NCBI GenBank assembly: GCA_034927345.1 | Contig: JAYFQE010000021.1 | Location: forward strand, 62,001 to 126,000 | Direction: 5' to 3' | DNA from: JAYFQE01 sp034927345 | GTDB lineage: Bacteria; Bacillota; Clostridia; Saccharofermentanales; UBA5734 | Length of the DNA stretch: 64,000 nucleotides | Shown here: in pieces, positions 9,515-18,985 of the stretch | Position numbering within the stretch: the stretch's first letter is position 1 | Layout: the number at the start of each line of letters is the position of its first letter | Notes under the pieces: model-generated | Told to the model about the DNA's origin: nothing | The model's database searches: none | Seen by the model: the letters and a program-made list of their open reading frames with translations, nothing else | Made by a program: the position numbers and the translations under genes

Positions 9515-11437
9515 TTAAACGATTGGGAATCGGATGGTGGTTTTGAACAAATCCCCGTCGATTTCAATATTAAAGGTTCCGCCCTGCAGTTCGGTCAGAC
9601 TCTTGGCGATCGACAAACCTAAACCGCTCCCCTCCGTGTGCCGTGACGAATCGCCGCGGACAAAGCGTTCCATAAGTTCTTCGGTGGAAATATTCAGTTG
9701 ATGATCGGATATATTCTTCTGGGTCCAGACCGCCTGACCCTGATCAACGGACAGGTCTATATAGACCCGCGACTGCGGCAAAGCGTACTTACGGATGTTG
9801 GACAATAGATTCTCCAGAATGCGCCACAAATGGCGGCCGTCCGCTTCAATATAAACCGGCTCATCCGGCAAGTTGACGACCAGGTACAGTCCTTTGGTCG
9901 ATATCTTTTCCGAATACTCGCCGACGCCCTGGCGGATCAATTCGCCGATATTCAGCCGTTCAATCTGCAGATGGACGCTGCCGGTGCTGAATTTGGAAAA
10001 ATCGACAAGGTCGTTGGTTAAGTCCTTGAGCCGCTGGGCATTACGCTCCAGGACATCCAGATATTCCGCCGCTTTCTCGTGATGCAGCTCCTGTTTTTTC
10101 AGCAGATCGACATAATTGATCAAAGCGGTCAGCGGCGTCTTGATATCATGGGATACATTGGCGATAAGTTCCGTTTTGAATTTATCGCTTTTAACGCGTT
10201 CTGCGACTTCGAGGTTCAAACCGTCGCCGATTTTATTAATGACTTCGGCATGCTGACGTAAAGGGCCGCCCATATTCTGCACATCCGTTTTAGCATTGAG
10301 AACACCGGCGGCGATAGCGCCGGCGGTTTGTGCGATTTTGCCGAAATGAACGGCCATATTGCATAGATAAAGCAAAATAAGGAGATTAAAACCAAAGACC
10401 ATTAAGGCAAAAGGCGGATTCTCCCAGGCGATGGCCACTAAGATAATATTGGTGATCAAATAACATAGAAAACGGATGATGACCGATACAGTCAGGTTGA
10501 TGTTCTGGACAATCCGGCGCAGGAAGCCGGCGCCTCTTTGCAGAAGATGGAAGATCGGCGGCCAGGCCAGGGAAAGCAAGGTATTGCGCCATAACGTCCC
10601 CAATTGAAAACGGCGGCACATGGAAAGAAGCCAGATCAGGCTGATTAAGTAGATCGGCAGGCAGTAGATAGAAAAAAGCAGTAGGGAGTAAATCGGGTCA
10701 AACTGCGTTTCATAAACCCAGCTGAACGTGTACATCCAGGATGCCGAGGACAGAAGCACGACCGCGATCACCGAGGCGGCGGTAAAGACATCGCTGTACC
10801 AGCGGTCGATGAAGGAAGGTTTGATTTCAGTCTGCCCTTTGACATGACCGGTTGTCCGCACCAGGAAGGATAATAACAGCAAAAGCAGCAAAATGACCGG
10901 AATGATAAATTTCAAAGCTATTTTCATATAGGGCTTGATCAAGCCGTACTGACGCGCGGCAGTTTTATAGATGTCTGTGGAAAGCAAGTCTTTGTCGACC
11001 GTGGCATAATACTCAATACTGATGATATGAACCGTCAAAGCTTCAGAATAATAATCGGAGGAATGGACAATTTCCTTACTGGCGCTGATTGCCTCCAAAT
11101 AGGCGACTGCGGAATCAACAGAGCTGTTGACCTCGGTATCGGTAATATTGCTATAGACGATCTGATTGTCCTTGACCAGAATGCACTTTAAATTCTCCGG
11201 CAAATTGACGTCCTGCCAGGCGTCCGTGCCTTTGCTGGCCGCCTGGATTAAAGAAGCCATATCCATTTCAACTTGCCGCCGGTATGATTGCGAATTGAAA
11301 TACTGGTCCGATGTCAGGATGCCTTCGCGAAAACCAACCGCCAAGGCCGTGCCAGACGCAAAAACAATGACCGCCAGAATATAAGTGACAAAGGATGTCA
11401 GCAGCTTGAACGTGAAACTGTAAGCGTACTTTTTCAT
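9515..11437 (-). CDS. Membrane sensor histidine kinase
   Basis: 640 residues. A first membrane helix (about 11-36) is followed by an extracytoplasmic segment to about 170, then a cluster of further membrane helices (about 172-193, 215-238, 249-272, 316-338, 343-364). The dimerisation domain carries the H-box ELIANVSHDIKTPLTAL with phospho-acceptor His430. The ATPase domain has an N-box (LWRILENLLSNIRKYA) and the G-box GSGLGLSIAKSL. The multi-helix sensor region is reminiscent of intramembrane-sensing kinases. Its ATG overlaps the end of the regulator gene by 4 bases, so the pair is translationally coupled. It sits downstream of two membrane glycosyltransferase genes, which suggests that it senses envelope state. 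The signal is unknown. Confidence 0.92.
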   Translation of the reverse strand: MKKYAYSFTFKLLTSFVTYILAVIVFASGTALAVGFREGILTSDQYFNSQSYRRQVEMDMASLIQAASKGTDAWQDVNLPENLKCILVKDNQIVYSNITDTEVNSSVDSAVAYLEAISASKEIVHSSDYYSEALTVHIISIEYYATVDKDLLSTDIYKTAARQYGLIKPYMKIALKFIIPVILLLLLLLSFLVRTTGHVKGQTEIKPSFIDRWYSDVFTAASVIAVVLLSSASWMYTFSWVYETQFDPIYSLLLFSIYCLPIYLISLIWLLSMCRRFQLGTLWRNTLLSLAWPPIFHLLQRGAGFLRRIVQNINLTVSVIIRFLCYLITNIILVAIAWENPPFALMVFGFNLLILLYLCNMAVHFGKIAQTAGAIAAGVLNAKTDVQNMGGPLRQHAEVINKIGDGLNLEVAERVKSDKFKTELIANVSHDIKTPLTALINYVDLLKKQELHHEKAAEYLDVLERNAQRLKDLTNDLVDFSKFSTGSVHLQIERLNIGELIRQGVGEYSEKISTKGLYLVVNLPDEPVYIEADGRHLWRILENLLSNIRKYALPQSRVYIDLSVDQGQAVWTQKNISDHQLNISTEELMERFVRGDSSRHTEGSGLGLSIAKSLTELQGGTFNIEIDGDLFKTTIRFPIV

Positions 11438-12138
11438 GACTTGATATCCTCAACCTTATAGCCGTGCCCCCAGACTACTTTCAGATAACGGGGCTCTTTA
11501 GGATTGATCTCGATCTTTTCCCTAATATGGCGGATATGGACGGCAATGGTGTTGTCTGCGCCCAAGGATTCCTCTCCCCAGACCTGGTCATAAAGCTGTT
11601 CGCTGGTAAAGACGCGGCCTTTATTTTCCAGGAGGAAGCGCAGCAGCTTATATTCGACCGGCGTCAGGCTTTTCAACTCGCCGTCGACTTGAACGGTCTT
11701 TTTCTGGTCGTCCATAATCAGTTCGCCGCTTTGGAGGACATCGTCTTTCGGCGGCGGCCCGGATAGCTGGGTATACCGGCGCAGCTGCGACTTGACCCGG
11801 GCAATCAATTCCAGGGGGTTGAACGGTTTGGTGACATAATCGTCGGCGCCGACATTAAGACCGAGGATCTTATCATGATCTTCGCTTTTGGCGCTCAAAA
11901 TAATGATCGGGATGTTTTTCTCCTTGCGAATTTTGAGAGTCGCGTGAATCCCGTCCATATTGGGCATCATGATATCCATAATGATGATGCTGATATGCGG
12001 CTCGGCATGAAGCTGGCTTATGGCTTCCAGTCCGTCTTTTGCCGTAAAAACGCGGAATCCCTCTCCGGTCAGGTAAATCTCCAAAGACGATAAAATATCT
12101 TGATTGTCGTCACAAACCAGGACGGTAACATCATTCAT
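11434..12138 (-). CDS. OmpR/PhoB-family response regulator
   Basis: 234 residues. The receiver domain has the acidic pair D10-D11, phospho-acceptor Asp55 in IIIMDIMMPNMDG, Ser82 and Lys104 (DDYVTKPF). A winged-helix DNA-binding domain covers about 130-230 (LTPVEYKLLRFLLENKGRVFT and DNTIAVHIRHIREKI). It is the partner of the overlapping kinase gene. It begins about 30 bases after the upstream glycosyltransferase gene, with GAGGT just before its ATG, so it is likely in the same transcript. Its targets are unknown; the glycosyltransferase genes in its own operon are the obvious candidates. Confidence 0.93.
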   Translation of the reverse strand: MNDVTVLVCDDNQDILSSLEIYLTGEGFRVFTAKDGLEAISQLHAEPHISIIIMDIMMPNMDGIHATLKIRKEKNIPIIILSAKSEDHDKILGLNVGADDYVTKPFNPLELIARVKSQLRRYTQLSGPPPKDDVLQSGELIMDDQKKTVQVDGELKSLTPVEYKLLRFLLENKGRVFTSEQLYDQVWGEESLGADNTIAVHIRHIREKIEINPKEPRYLKVVWGHGYKVEDIKS

Positions 12139-12168
12139 GTCAACCTCAGTCAGCTGTCCTGGCAGATT

Positions 12169-13404
12169 CTACCCCCGGTCGATCTGACTCAGGCTGACCG
12201 AACGCTTATGCTCGATCGGATGCCAACTGATTTTTGGGGTAACCAGGGCCAGCACATAAAGCAAGCCGTTGGAAATAAGGAACAACGGGAAAGTCAGTAC
12301 ACCTTTTAAAATTCTATAGGAAAACTTCTTTTCGATCAAGAGCGTCAGCATAGCCTGGCCAAACATGCTGGCCAGACCGACGATGCCCGAGATGATGAAA
12401 GGCTCCAGCCTGCCGCTCCATTGGCTGGCCGGATTGAGAACGAAAATGCCCAGCAGCTGCAAAGCGGATATGACCATCTGGATAGCGCAAAGCGGCATAA
12501 ACATCAGGAAAACCAAGCTGTCCAGAACAACCGGCCAAGCCCGTGTCTGCAGTCCGGCAATCAGGGAAGGAAAACCCTGGCGGATGTTCTGATAGCAGCC
12601 GACAGCCCAGCGGCGGCGCTGGCGCATGGAAAGGGCCATGGTGGTCGGCTGTTCGTCATAGAAGCGGGCGTATGGCGTATAACCGACGCGCTTGCCCCCG
12701 GTTATCAGTTGAAGAGAAAACTCCAAATCTTCACTGATGGTTTTCGTCCGCCAGCCTTCGGCGATCAAGCTGGTCAGAAAAACATAACCGGTGCCGCCGG
12801 CCAGAACGGAAAGCCCCATCCGAACTCGCGGCTGGTTGTAAAAACGCGAGACCAGCCAAAAACTGATCGAGGTACTGGCGGTAACCCAGCTGTCAAAAGG
12901 ATTTTTCGAATCACGATAGCCCATGACGGCGACCTGGCCGGCGCACAACTGGGCGTTCATTTCGGATAAAAACTGTTTATCGGCCAGATTGTCGGCGTCA
13001 AAGATGCCGATCGCGTCATACCGGCGTTCATATTCGGGCAGGAATTGTTTGAAAAACCAGCCCAGGGCGTATCCTTTGCCGACTTCGATCCGGTTCTGCC
13101 GATAATAAACCCGCGCGCCATGAGCCGCCGCGACTTCGCCGGTATGGTCGGTGCAGTTGTCGGCGATGACGAAAACATCGAAGGCTTCCCGCGGATAATC
13201 CTGATTCGTCAGGCTATCGATTAAGTTACCGATAACCGTTTCTTCATTCCGCGCGGCAATAATCAAAGCGAAACGGTGGAAATGATCGCCGGCCGGTACC
13301 TTCTCGGCTTTTTTCAAAGCGAAAATACCGACGATGACCTGATAAATCAGTAAAATGGCGATGCTTCCGGAAATAACATCCACCAATAAATTAACCCAAT
13401 GCAT
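12169..13404 (-). CDS. Membrane glycosyltransferase, GT2 family (second copy)
   Basis: 411 residues. An N-terminal membrane helix (about 8-29) is followed by a GT-A domain with the D-x-D motif FDADN (Asp136, Asp138), the catalytic ISEDLEF (Glu225-Asp226) and QRRRW (262-266), the set seen in processive synthases such as PgaC/IcaA and hyaluronan synthase. Three or more membrane helices follow at the C-terminus. It would polymerise or transfer a sugar from a nucleotide donor at the inner face of the membrane. AAGAAGG ahead of the ATG at 13404 fixes the start; the longer frame to 13467 lacks such a site. It is a close paralogue of the gene at 13566-14801 and precedes a two-component system. Confidence 0.85.
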   Translation of the reverse strand: MHWVNLLVDVISGSIAILLIYQVIVGIFALKKAEKVPAGDHFHRFALIIAARNEETVIGNLIDSLTNQDYPREAFDVFVIADNCTDHTGEVAAAHGARVYYRQNRIEVGKGYALGWFFKQFLPEYERRYDAIGIFDADNLADKQFLSEMNAQLCAGQVAVMGYRDSKNPFDSWVTASTSISFWLVSRFYNQPRVRMGLSVLAGGTGYVFLTSLIAEGWRTKTISEDLEFSLQLITGGKRVGYTPYARFYDEQPTTMALSMRQRRRWAVGCYQNIRQGFPSLIAGLQTRAWPVVLDSLVFLMFMPLCAIQMVISALQLLGIFVLNPASQWSGRLEPFIISGIVGLASMFGQAMLTLLIEKKFSYRILKGVLTFPLFLISNGLLYVLALVTPKISWHPIEHKRSVSLSQIDRG

Positions 13405-13565
13405 GACTAATCCTTCTTTCCATGGTGCCCCGCCGGCAATCGTCACGAACAAGATAACCGGCATCATATGTTGCCAAGATTATTCTTACATAGAATTCTT
13501 TAGTTTGGTGAACTCAATTTCTTAAGAATTGATTAAGACAAAGCGGAACAAGCACATTTGACCTT

Positions 13566-14801
13566 TTATTTGTGATCGAGTTGATTCATATCCATCGACC
13601 GCTTATGAACGATCGGGTGCCAGAATACGGTGCGCCTGAACATGGCCAGAAGATAGACGAAAGCGTTGCTGACCAGGAAAAAGGGAAAAACAAGAGCGCC
13701 GGGCAGAATGCGCCACGACCATTTATGTTCAAAAGACAAGATCAATACCGTTTGCAGATACATGCCGGCCAGTCCGATAACGCTGGGTACCAGCAGCGGG
13801 TAAAGCCAGGCGTACCATTGATGAAACGGATGAACGAGCAAAATGCAGACGATGTTGACGATTGTGACCAGGAGCTGCAGAGAACAAGCCGGCTGAAAAA
13901 GCAGATAGATGAGCATATCATAACGCATTCTGACAGAAGCAGCCGGCTTTTTATGCATCATCGGAACCACATAGCGGCGGACATTCTGATAACAGCCGAC
14001 CGCCCAGCGAAAACGTTGAATCAAAGAAATTTTCAAATTAACCGGTTGTTCGTCATAGAATCGGGCAAAAGACGTATACCCGATGCGTTCGCCCTGCAGC
14101 GCCAATTGCAGGGTGAACTCCAGATCTTCGCAAATGGTGTTGGTATGCCAGCCCTGATCAATCAGCCGCGCCAAAAAAACATATCCGGTTCCGCTGGCCG
14201 GAGAGGTTAGCCCAAGCTGGTAACGCGGATAGAGATAGAATCGGGAAACAAACCAAAAACTCATGGACAAAGTTGCCGACACAATATTGTCATAAGGGTT
14301 TTTCGAATCTCGATAGCCCATGACCGCGACCTCGCCGGCGCACAGCTGCGCGTTCATTTCAGCCAGAAATCCGCGGTCCACAAGATTATCCGCGTCAAAA
14401 ATAGCAATAGCTTCATATTGGCCGCGGTACTGGCTTAAAAAAAGTTGAAAAAACCAGCCCAAGGCAAAACCTTTGCCGACATGCTGCGTATCGTTCCGGA
14501 CGAAAACCCGCGCACCTTTTGCTTCGGCGGCAGCGTCCGTATGATCGCTGCAATTGTCGGCAATAACAAAAATATCATAAGATTCACGAGGGTAATCCTG
14601 AGCAATCAGACTGTCGATCAGGTTGCCGATAACCAGTTCTTCATTTCTGGCCGAAATAACCAGGGCAAAACGGTGGATATAGCCGCCGGGTTTGATCTGC
14701 CGCGGTTTGCGCAAAGAAAACACGCCGATGACGATCTGATACAGCATCAAGACGGACATTGCGGCAGATACTGCGATGGTGACGAGGCTATACCAAGGCA
14801 T
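13566..14801 (-). CDS. Membrane glycosyltransferase, GT2 family (first copy)
   Basis: 411 residues, collinear with the following gene: an N-terminal membrane helix, RFALVISARNEE, FDADN, ICEDLEF, a Q-R-F-R-W motif in place of QRRRW, and several C-terminal membrane helices. The similarity over the full length shows a tandem duplication. The third residue of the QxxRW motif differs between copies (F versus R), and the region after it diverges most, which suggests different acceptor or product specificity. TTGGAGGA ahead of the ATG at 14801 sets the start. It is probably the first gene of the operon running through the second glycosyltransferase to the response regulator and kinase. Product unknown; an exopolysaccharide or wall-linked glycan is plausible. 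Confidence 0.85.
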   Translation of the reverse strand: MPWYSLVTIAVSAAMSVLMLYQIVIGVFSLRKPRQIKPGGYIHRFALVISARNEELVIGNLIDSLIAQDYPRESYDIFVIADNCSDHTDAAAEAKGARVFVRNDTQHVGKGFALGWFFQLFLSQYRGQYEAIAIFDADNLVDRGFLAEMNAQLCAGEVAVMGYRDSKNPYDNIVSATLSMSFWFVSRFYLYPRYQLGLTSPASGTGYVFLARLIDQGWHTNTICEDLEFTLQLALQGERIGYTSFARFYDEQPVNLKISLIQRFRWAVGCYQNVRRYVVPMMHKKPAASVRMRYDMLIYLLFQPACSLQLLVTIVNIVCILLVHPFHQWYAWLYPLLVPSVIGLAGMYLQTVLILSFEHKWSWRILPGALVFPFFLVSNAFVYLLAMFRRTVFWHPIVHKRSMDMNQLDHK

Positions 14802-14917
14802 GTCCCGGATCCTCCAACAGCATAAGAATGCTCTTTCGTCAGCTTGCCGCATTATTATACTCTACAAAGACAGATGAACGCCAGCCCCTGATGAATGCGG
14901 GAGCGGCCGGCGGACGA

Positions 14918-17602
14918 TTATGATAAAATTCCACCGGATGTTCGAAACGTAACGGCAGCTCGTTTTTGGAAAGGCGCTGTGCAGCCGGCATCAAAGACTA
15001 TCGTATTGGCGCCGTTTGCCAATACCGGCGCCTGGCCGATGATTCCCGGCGTATCAAGTAGATGGCCCAGCATATCGTAAACTTCACAGCATCCTGTTTC
15101 TGGGGCATATTCCAGATATGTATTGCTTTTTAAGTCCGTTTTAAAGACGATGCGCTGGCCGCCGATGACCAACGACGGATTGTTCAGAATGATTTCATGA
15201 TGGGGCGTAGCGACGATCGGTTTCATGCGCAGCGCAAAAATCCCCTCGCGATTAACCTGAATGTCAATAAAAGCGATGTCCTTGAAATCAACATTTGAAC
15301 GGTAAACGGCATAATAGGATTCAACGTCGGTGTAAACATTATAATCCATTTGCTTCGGCGTCCAGTCTTCAGGCGGCATTTCACAATTCTGGACCTCATA
15401 GAAGGTGAAACTACGCCAGCCGGAAAAGTCAACTTTGATGAAATAATCGGCATATCCCCGGGCGATGTGATCTGGCGAGCGTAAACGTATATTGATGGTT
15501 TCACCCTGGCCATCCCCATATAACCGGACGCAGATGCCGCGGTTCCGGTCTAAATTAAGATGGCCGACTTCATAAGTCCGGTTCAGGCCGACAAGTTCGT
15601 TCTCATTCAGCTCAAGCAACGGCAAAGCGTTAATACTGTTATAATCTTCAGCAGTATACAGCGATTCAACCCGAATCTTTGGTTTTTGGCTTTCAAATAC
15701 ATGATTGATGATAAAAGTGTTTCGCCCATCGTCAAAACTGTCGATGCGCAGCCGCTCCGTATGAGTATGGCGAAAATGCCAGGCGCCGTCCCGGGTTTGC
15801 GCCAGATCGAACTCCGCAGCTGGCTTGCGGACGATTTGTTTGATATTCTGGGCGAAATAATGCGATTCTTGCAATTCGGTATAACGCATGATCGCTTCAC
15901 GATAACTGGCAAGCTTAGGAATATTTTTAAAGTTTATGAAATTACCATGCCAACATTGGCAAGCGTCGGTTGCCAGCGTTTTAGCGCAGATGTAGTCGAT
16001 ATCTTCATCGAACATAATTTTGTTCTGCCAGCCAAGATGGTCATCGACCGGAGGGAATAAGCTCCACCAGCCAAGTTCGCCGACCAAATACATCCTTTCG
16101 GCAAATTTCTCGTTGAAAGCAACGTGGGCGTCGGTAAAGGCCCGATAACCACGCGACGCGGAATCGAAAGCGCCCATTCTGGTGCGGGCATACCATTGCC
16201 CCGGGTATTGCGGCCCATAACAACAATTGAATATCGGCGGTTTTTTCAAGTGCTTAAAAAGTTCATTAATAAATGTCATGGCGTGATACCAGGAAAATTC
16301 ATGGCCATCCAGAATAAATACGCCGTCGATCGCATCAAGATAAAAACCGTCAAAATCAAACTCATTGTAAAATTCAGCGGTATTCCGGGCGATTTCGTAA
16401 AACAATTCTGAATTTTTTGCCGGCGCCAGATATCCGAAATAAGAATTGAGCTGACGGACCGCGGCGCCTTTCTGATGCTCGGCGGCCTTCGTTCCAAGCG
16501 CGCCTCTTTCACATTGATCGAAACTGTAAGGATTATTTTTGGTGATCGTCTTAAACCGGATCAATTCATCATCAATCCATAAAATAGGCGATGCCGGTTC
16601 ATGATAACCAAAAACTTCTTTGACGTACTTCGTCGGCTCCGTGACCGGGATGACATCCGACAGGCCGTCGAGATTCTGATCCAGGGAGAATCTGGCGCAA
16701 ACATCCAGATCTTTGTGGGGAATCGGCGACAGGTATTGATTGCCGGTTTGTTTATCCCATTCGTCAATAAAAAATGTATAAGAATGCAGCATAACCTGGA
16801 TACCCAGTTCATGATACCGGTTGATGATGGCTTTGAGATCTGAGTCTTGATTGGGGCTGTTGACTTTAAAATCACCTTGACGATATAAGCCGCCCTGGTG
16901 CAGATGGACTTGTGTTATACCAAACTGCTTCATGGCGTCAACATAATCAGCGACTTCATCCAAAGAGGAAACGCCTCCGATGGTATAAGTCCGCCTCGCG
17001 TCCGGACAATCCAGCGCATAAGGCCCGCTGTGTGCCGCTTTAGGCATTGCGCCGTCCGGAATCTCTGCGAGCACCTCTTTCATGATGAAATGCAAGTCCG
17101 GCTCGGGAGCGCCGATGACGGCGCATTTTGCGCCAGGCCAGCCGATATGCGTGAAAGCTTCACCTGAGAGAATCCTGTTGCGCCCTGGGTATTCCTGCAT
17201 CCGCGTGTTCAAGGTCATTCCCATGCACGTCGCAATAAAGGAATGGTCAATGGCATAAGGGATATCAACGTTGATCTGCATGAAGACAATAGAGGTAAAA
17301 TCTTCACGGTTCACACTGTCCAGGGTAAAAGTCAGATAATGACGATGTTCGGCAACGCGAATGACCGCTTGATAACCGCCATCGTATTGGACCGTCAGAT
17401 AAGGCATATCCAGGGCAACCTTCACCGGATAAAACACACAGAGTTTCTGGTCCTGAGCGATGCGTGTTATTTTGCTGAACCAGGCATCGTTTGCGGCCAA
17501 AATGTTTTTACCAGTTGATTTTATGGTAAATTCCACACTCTTTCCATTAGACGCCAAAATAAAACGCAAATAATCCGTTTCAAAAACGATTCTCTTGCTC
17601 AT
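14918..17602 (-). CDS. Large TIM-barrel glycosidase-like protein of unassigned family
   Basis: 894 residues. The N-terminal 200 residues look like a beta-sandwich. A (beta/alpha)8 barrel spans about 205-560, with strand motifs ITQVHLHQGG, GIQVMLHSYTFF and DGFYLDAIDG; Asp423 in the last is a good candidate for a catalytic or nucleophilic residue, as in GH36/GH27/GH31-like enzymes. C-terminal beta domains follow. I do not recognise a characterised family. GAGGT about 9 bases before the ATG at 17602 supports the start. It follows the DUF4432 gene by 23 bases in the leftward arm of a divergent sugar locus and has no signal peptide, so it is likely a cytoplasmic glycosidase. The hydrolase role is inference from fold and context. 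Confidence 0.65.
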   Translation of the reverse strand: MSKRIVFETDYLRFILASNGKSVEFTIKSTGKNILAANDAWFSKITRIAQDQKLCVFYPVKVALDMPYLTVQYDGGYQAVIRVAEHRHYLTFTLDSVNREDFTSIVFMQINVDIPYAIDHSFIATCMGMTLNTRMQEYPGRNRILSGEAFTHIGWPGAKCAVIGAPEPDLHFIMKEVLAEIPDGAMPKAAHSGPYALDCPDARRTYTIGGVSSLDEVADYVDAMKQFGITQVHLHQGGLYRQGDFKVNSPNQDSDLKAIINRYHELGIQVMLHSYTFFIDEWDKQTGNQYLSPIPHKDLDVCARFSLDQNLDGLSDVIPVTEPTKYVKEVFGYHEPASPILWIDDELIRFKTITKNNPYSFDQCERGALGTKAAEHQKGAAVRQLNSYFGYLAPAKNSELFYEIARNTAEFYNEFDFDGFYLDAIDGVFILDGHEFSWYHAMTFINELFKHLKKPPIFNCCYGPQYPGQWYARTRMGAFDSASRGYRAFTDAHVAFNEKFAERMYLVGELGWWSLFPPVDDHLGWQNKIMFDEDIDYICAKTLATDACQCWHGNFINFKNIPKLASYREAIMRYTELQESHYFAQNIKQIVRKPAAEFDLAQTRDGAWHFRHTHTERLRIDSFDDGRNTFIINHVFESQKPKIRVESLYTAEDYNSINALPLLELNENELVGLNRTYEVGHLNLDRNRGICVRLYGDGQGETINIRLRSPDHIARGYADYFIKVDFSGWRSFTFYEVQNCEMPPEDWTPKQMDYNVYTDVESYYAVYRSNVDFKDIAFIDIQVNREGIFALRMKPIVATPHHEIILNNPSLVIGGQRIVFKTDLKSNTYLEYAPETGCCEVYDMLGHLLDTPGIIGQAPVLANGANTIVFDAGCTAPFQKRAAVTFRTSGGILS

Positions 17603-17625
17603 GGTGCCTTACCTCGGCTTATATT

Positions 17626-18732
17626 CTATTTTTGACCGGCCTCATTGATTTGATCGATCGTGGTTTTGACTTTGGCAGCCTTTGCGGCTTCCAGATAACC
17701 GACCTCAATGCTTGTGGTCATGCTTTGGCCGCCGCCCAGCACTTTCAACATGCCGTTTTTGCGGGCGTTGTCCAATCCTAAATGCTCTGCGGTAGAAGGC
17801 AGAACCATGCCCAGGGCGTCTTCGTCGCCGGTGCGGGAAATCCAGCGCAAGCCCAGCGGCAATTCTTTTGTCCGGTGGGAGACATAATATGCGCCGCCAT
17901 CCGGCAAGAGCGCCATACTATGGGCATAACCCTGCCGGTCTGCCAGATATTTGATTGTCATAACGATTTCCGGATCATAGATCTGGCTCTTCTGATCAAC
18001 GAGATGATGAACCCGCGGATCGCGGTTGATCTGCTCCATATACTGCCGCAAAGCGGCGGCTTTGCCGGCCGGCATATTCTCCGGTATGGCGATATGGGCA
18101 TAGACATGGGCGGGATCGGCCGGCGCGCTGTAAACGAGCTGCGATCCGTCGATCGGCCGGAAATTGATGTGGCACAGATACATGTATTCCATAGGCGCCG
18201 ACCGCAGGTTGGTCAGTTTCATGGAAACCCGGGCCGTTGTCGCGCCGGCGTACAGCCGGATCTCCGGTTCGGCGGTGTAATTGGTCTCGAAAGAGACAGC
18301 ATAACGGGTTTTGCCGCCGAAAGCCAGATATTTTCCGTCCTGATCTTCGCCAAGCGCCAGATAAGCCCGGTCGTAAGGCCGGTTTGGCAATTCGCCGTGC
18401 AGCGGATGACTGTCCTGTTTAGCCGGCACGCCCATGGCCGTCGCTCCGCAATGAATCAGAAATCCGCCATATGTCTTCAGGTAATCATTGGTGATCACCG
18501 GTTCGTCAAACGTTGTTTTCATCGTCAAGTCATGACCGTCAAAGCTGGCCCGCCAGATTTGCTGCCCTTGAAAAGGCAGAACAATCAACTCGCCCCGGTC
18601 GCTTTTCAGCCGCATCCCGCAGACTCCGCTCTTGAAAAGAAACGAAGACGCATCAAAACAGCCGGCATGCAGCAGGCTTCGTTCATCTTTATCAAAAAAA
18701 GCAGGATAAAGCTCCATCCGTGCAAATTCCAT
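17626..18732 (-). CDS. DUF4432 family protein, aldose 1-epimerase-like
   Basis: 368 residues with the galactose-mutarotase-like beta-sandwich pattern: ELIVLPFQGQQIWRASF near the N-terminus, GGFLIHCGATAMG, HPLHGELPNRPYD and later YMYLCHINFRP. The two His-containing motifs match the usual positions of the catalytic His residues in aldose epimerase-like proteins. It may interconvert anomers of an imported sugar. AAGGAGG sets the ATG at 18732. It is the first gene of the leftward arm, driven by the promoter at 18871-18899, and co-transcribed with the 894-aa enzyme. Confident for the superfamily, moderate for DUF4432, unknown for the substrate. Confidence 0.75.
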   Translation of the reverse strand: MEFARMELYPAFFDKDERSLLHAGCFDASSFLFKSGVCGMRLKSDRGELIVLPFQGQQIWRASFDGHDLTMKTTFDEPVITNDYLKTYGGFLIHCGATAMGVPAKQDSHPLHGELPNRPYDRAYLALGEDQDGKYLAFGGKTRYAVSFETNYTAEPEIRLYAGATTARVSMKLTNLRSAPMEYMYLCHINFRPIDGSQLVYSAPADPAHVYAHIAIPENMPAGKAAALRQYMEQINRDPRVHHLVDQKSQIYDPEIVMTIKYLADRQGYAHSMALLPDGGAYYVSHRTKELPLGLRWISRTGDEDALGMVLPSTAEHLGLDNARKNGMLKVLGGGQSMTTSIEVGYLEAAKAAKVKTTIDQINEAGQK

Positions 18733-18813
18733 AATTTTTACTCCTCCTTGAGTGATTGAATCTGTTTCATTATTTTGGTGGATCATAAGATAAATAAGTG
18801 ATGGGCCTGCAAA

Positions 18814-18825
18814 AACGTTACCACA
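18814..18825. promoter_or_regulatory. Operator-like site AACGTTACCACA (leftward arm)
   Basis: The sequence AACGTTACCACA recurs exactly at 18986-18997, in the same orientation 172 bases away. Around this copy CGTTA (18816-18820) pairs with TAACG (18830-18834) as an inverted repeat. It lies in the expected 5' leader of the leftward transcript. The AACGTT core is typical of LacI-family operators, and the rightward operon ends in a LacI-family gene. Confidence 0.5.
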
Positions 18826-18870
18826 CAGATAACGATTTGACAAGCAAACAACAAGAATATCCTGGTTTCC

Positions 18871-18899
18871 ATCATAAATAGCCGGTTTATAAATGTCAA
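18871..18899 (-). promoter_or_regulatory. Sigma-A-type promoter for the DUF4432/894-aa enzyme operon
   Basis: On the minus strand, TTGACA (18899-18894), a 17-base spacer and TATGAT (18876-18871). This matches consensus at 11 of 12 positions and has the same boxes and spacing as the rightward promoter at 18946-18974. Initiation is expected near 18864. Confidence 0.75.
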
Positions 18900-18945
18900 C
18901 ACTTGCACATTATATATAGTTGGCGAAAAATATTTCCTTTGGCTA

Positions 18946-18974
18946 TTGACAATGTGCCTAAGAGCATTTATGAT
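18946..18974 (+). promoter_or_regulatory. Sigma-A-type promoter for the rightward sugar operon
   Basis: TTGACA (18946-18951), a 17-base spacer and TATGAT (18969-18974), predicting initiation near 18981. The operator-like AACGTTACCACA at 18986-18997 begins just after the start point, where a bound repressor would block polymerase. The 369-base gap between the divergent genes is explained by these two promoters, two operator-like sites and leaders. Confidence 0.8.
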
Positions 18975-18985
18975 GAGTTTGTAAG

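Noticed and set aside
17782..18759. 325-codon plus-strand frame opposite the DUF4432 gene
   Set aside because: The minus-strand frame has a conserved fold and a ribosome-binding site; the opposite frame has neither and covers the start region of the real gene.
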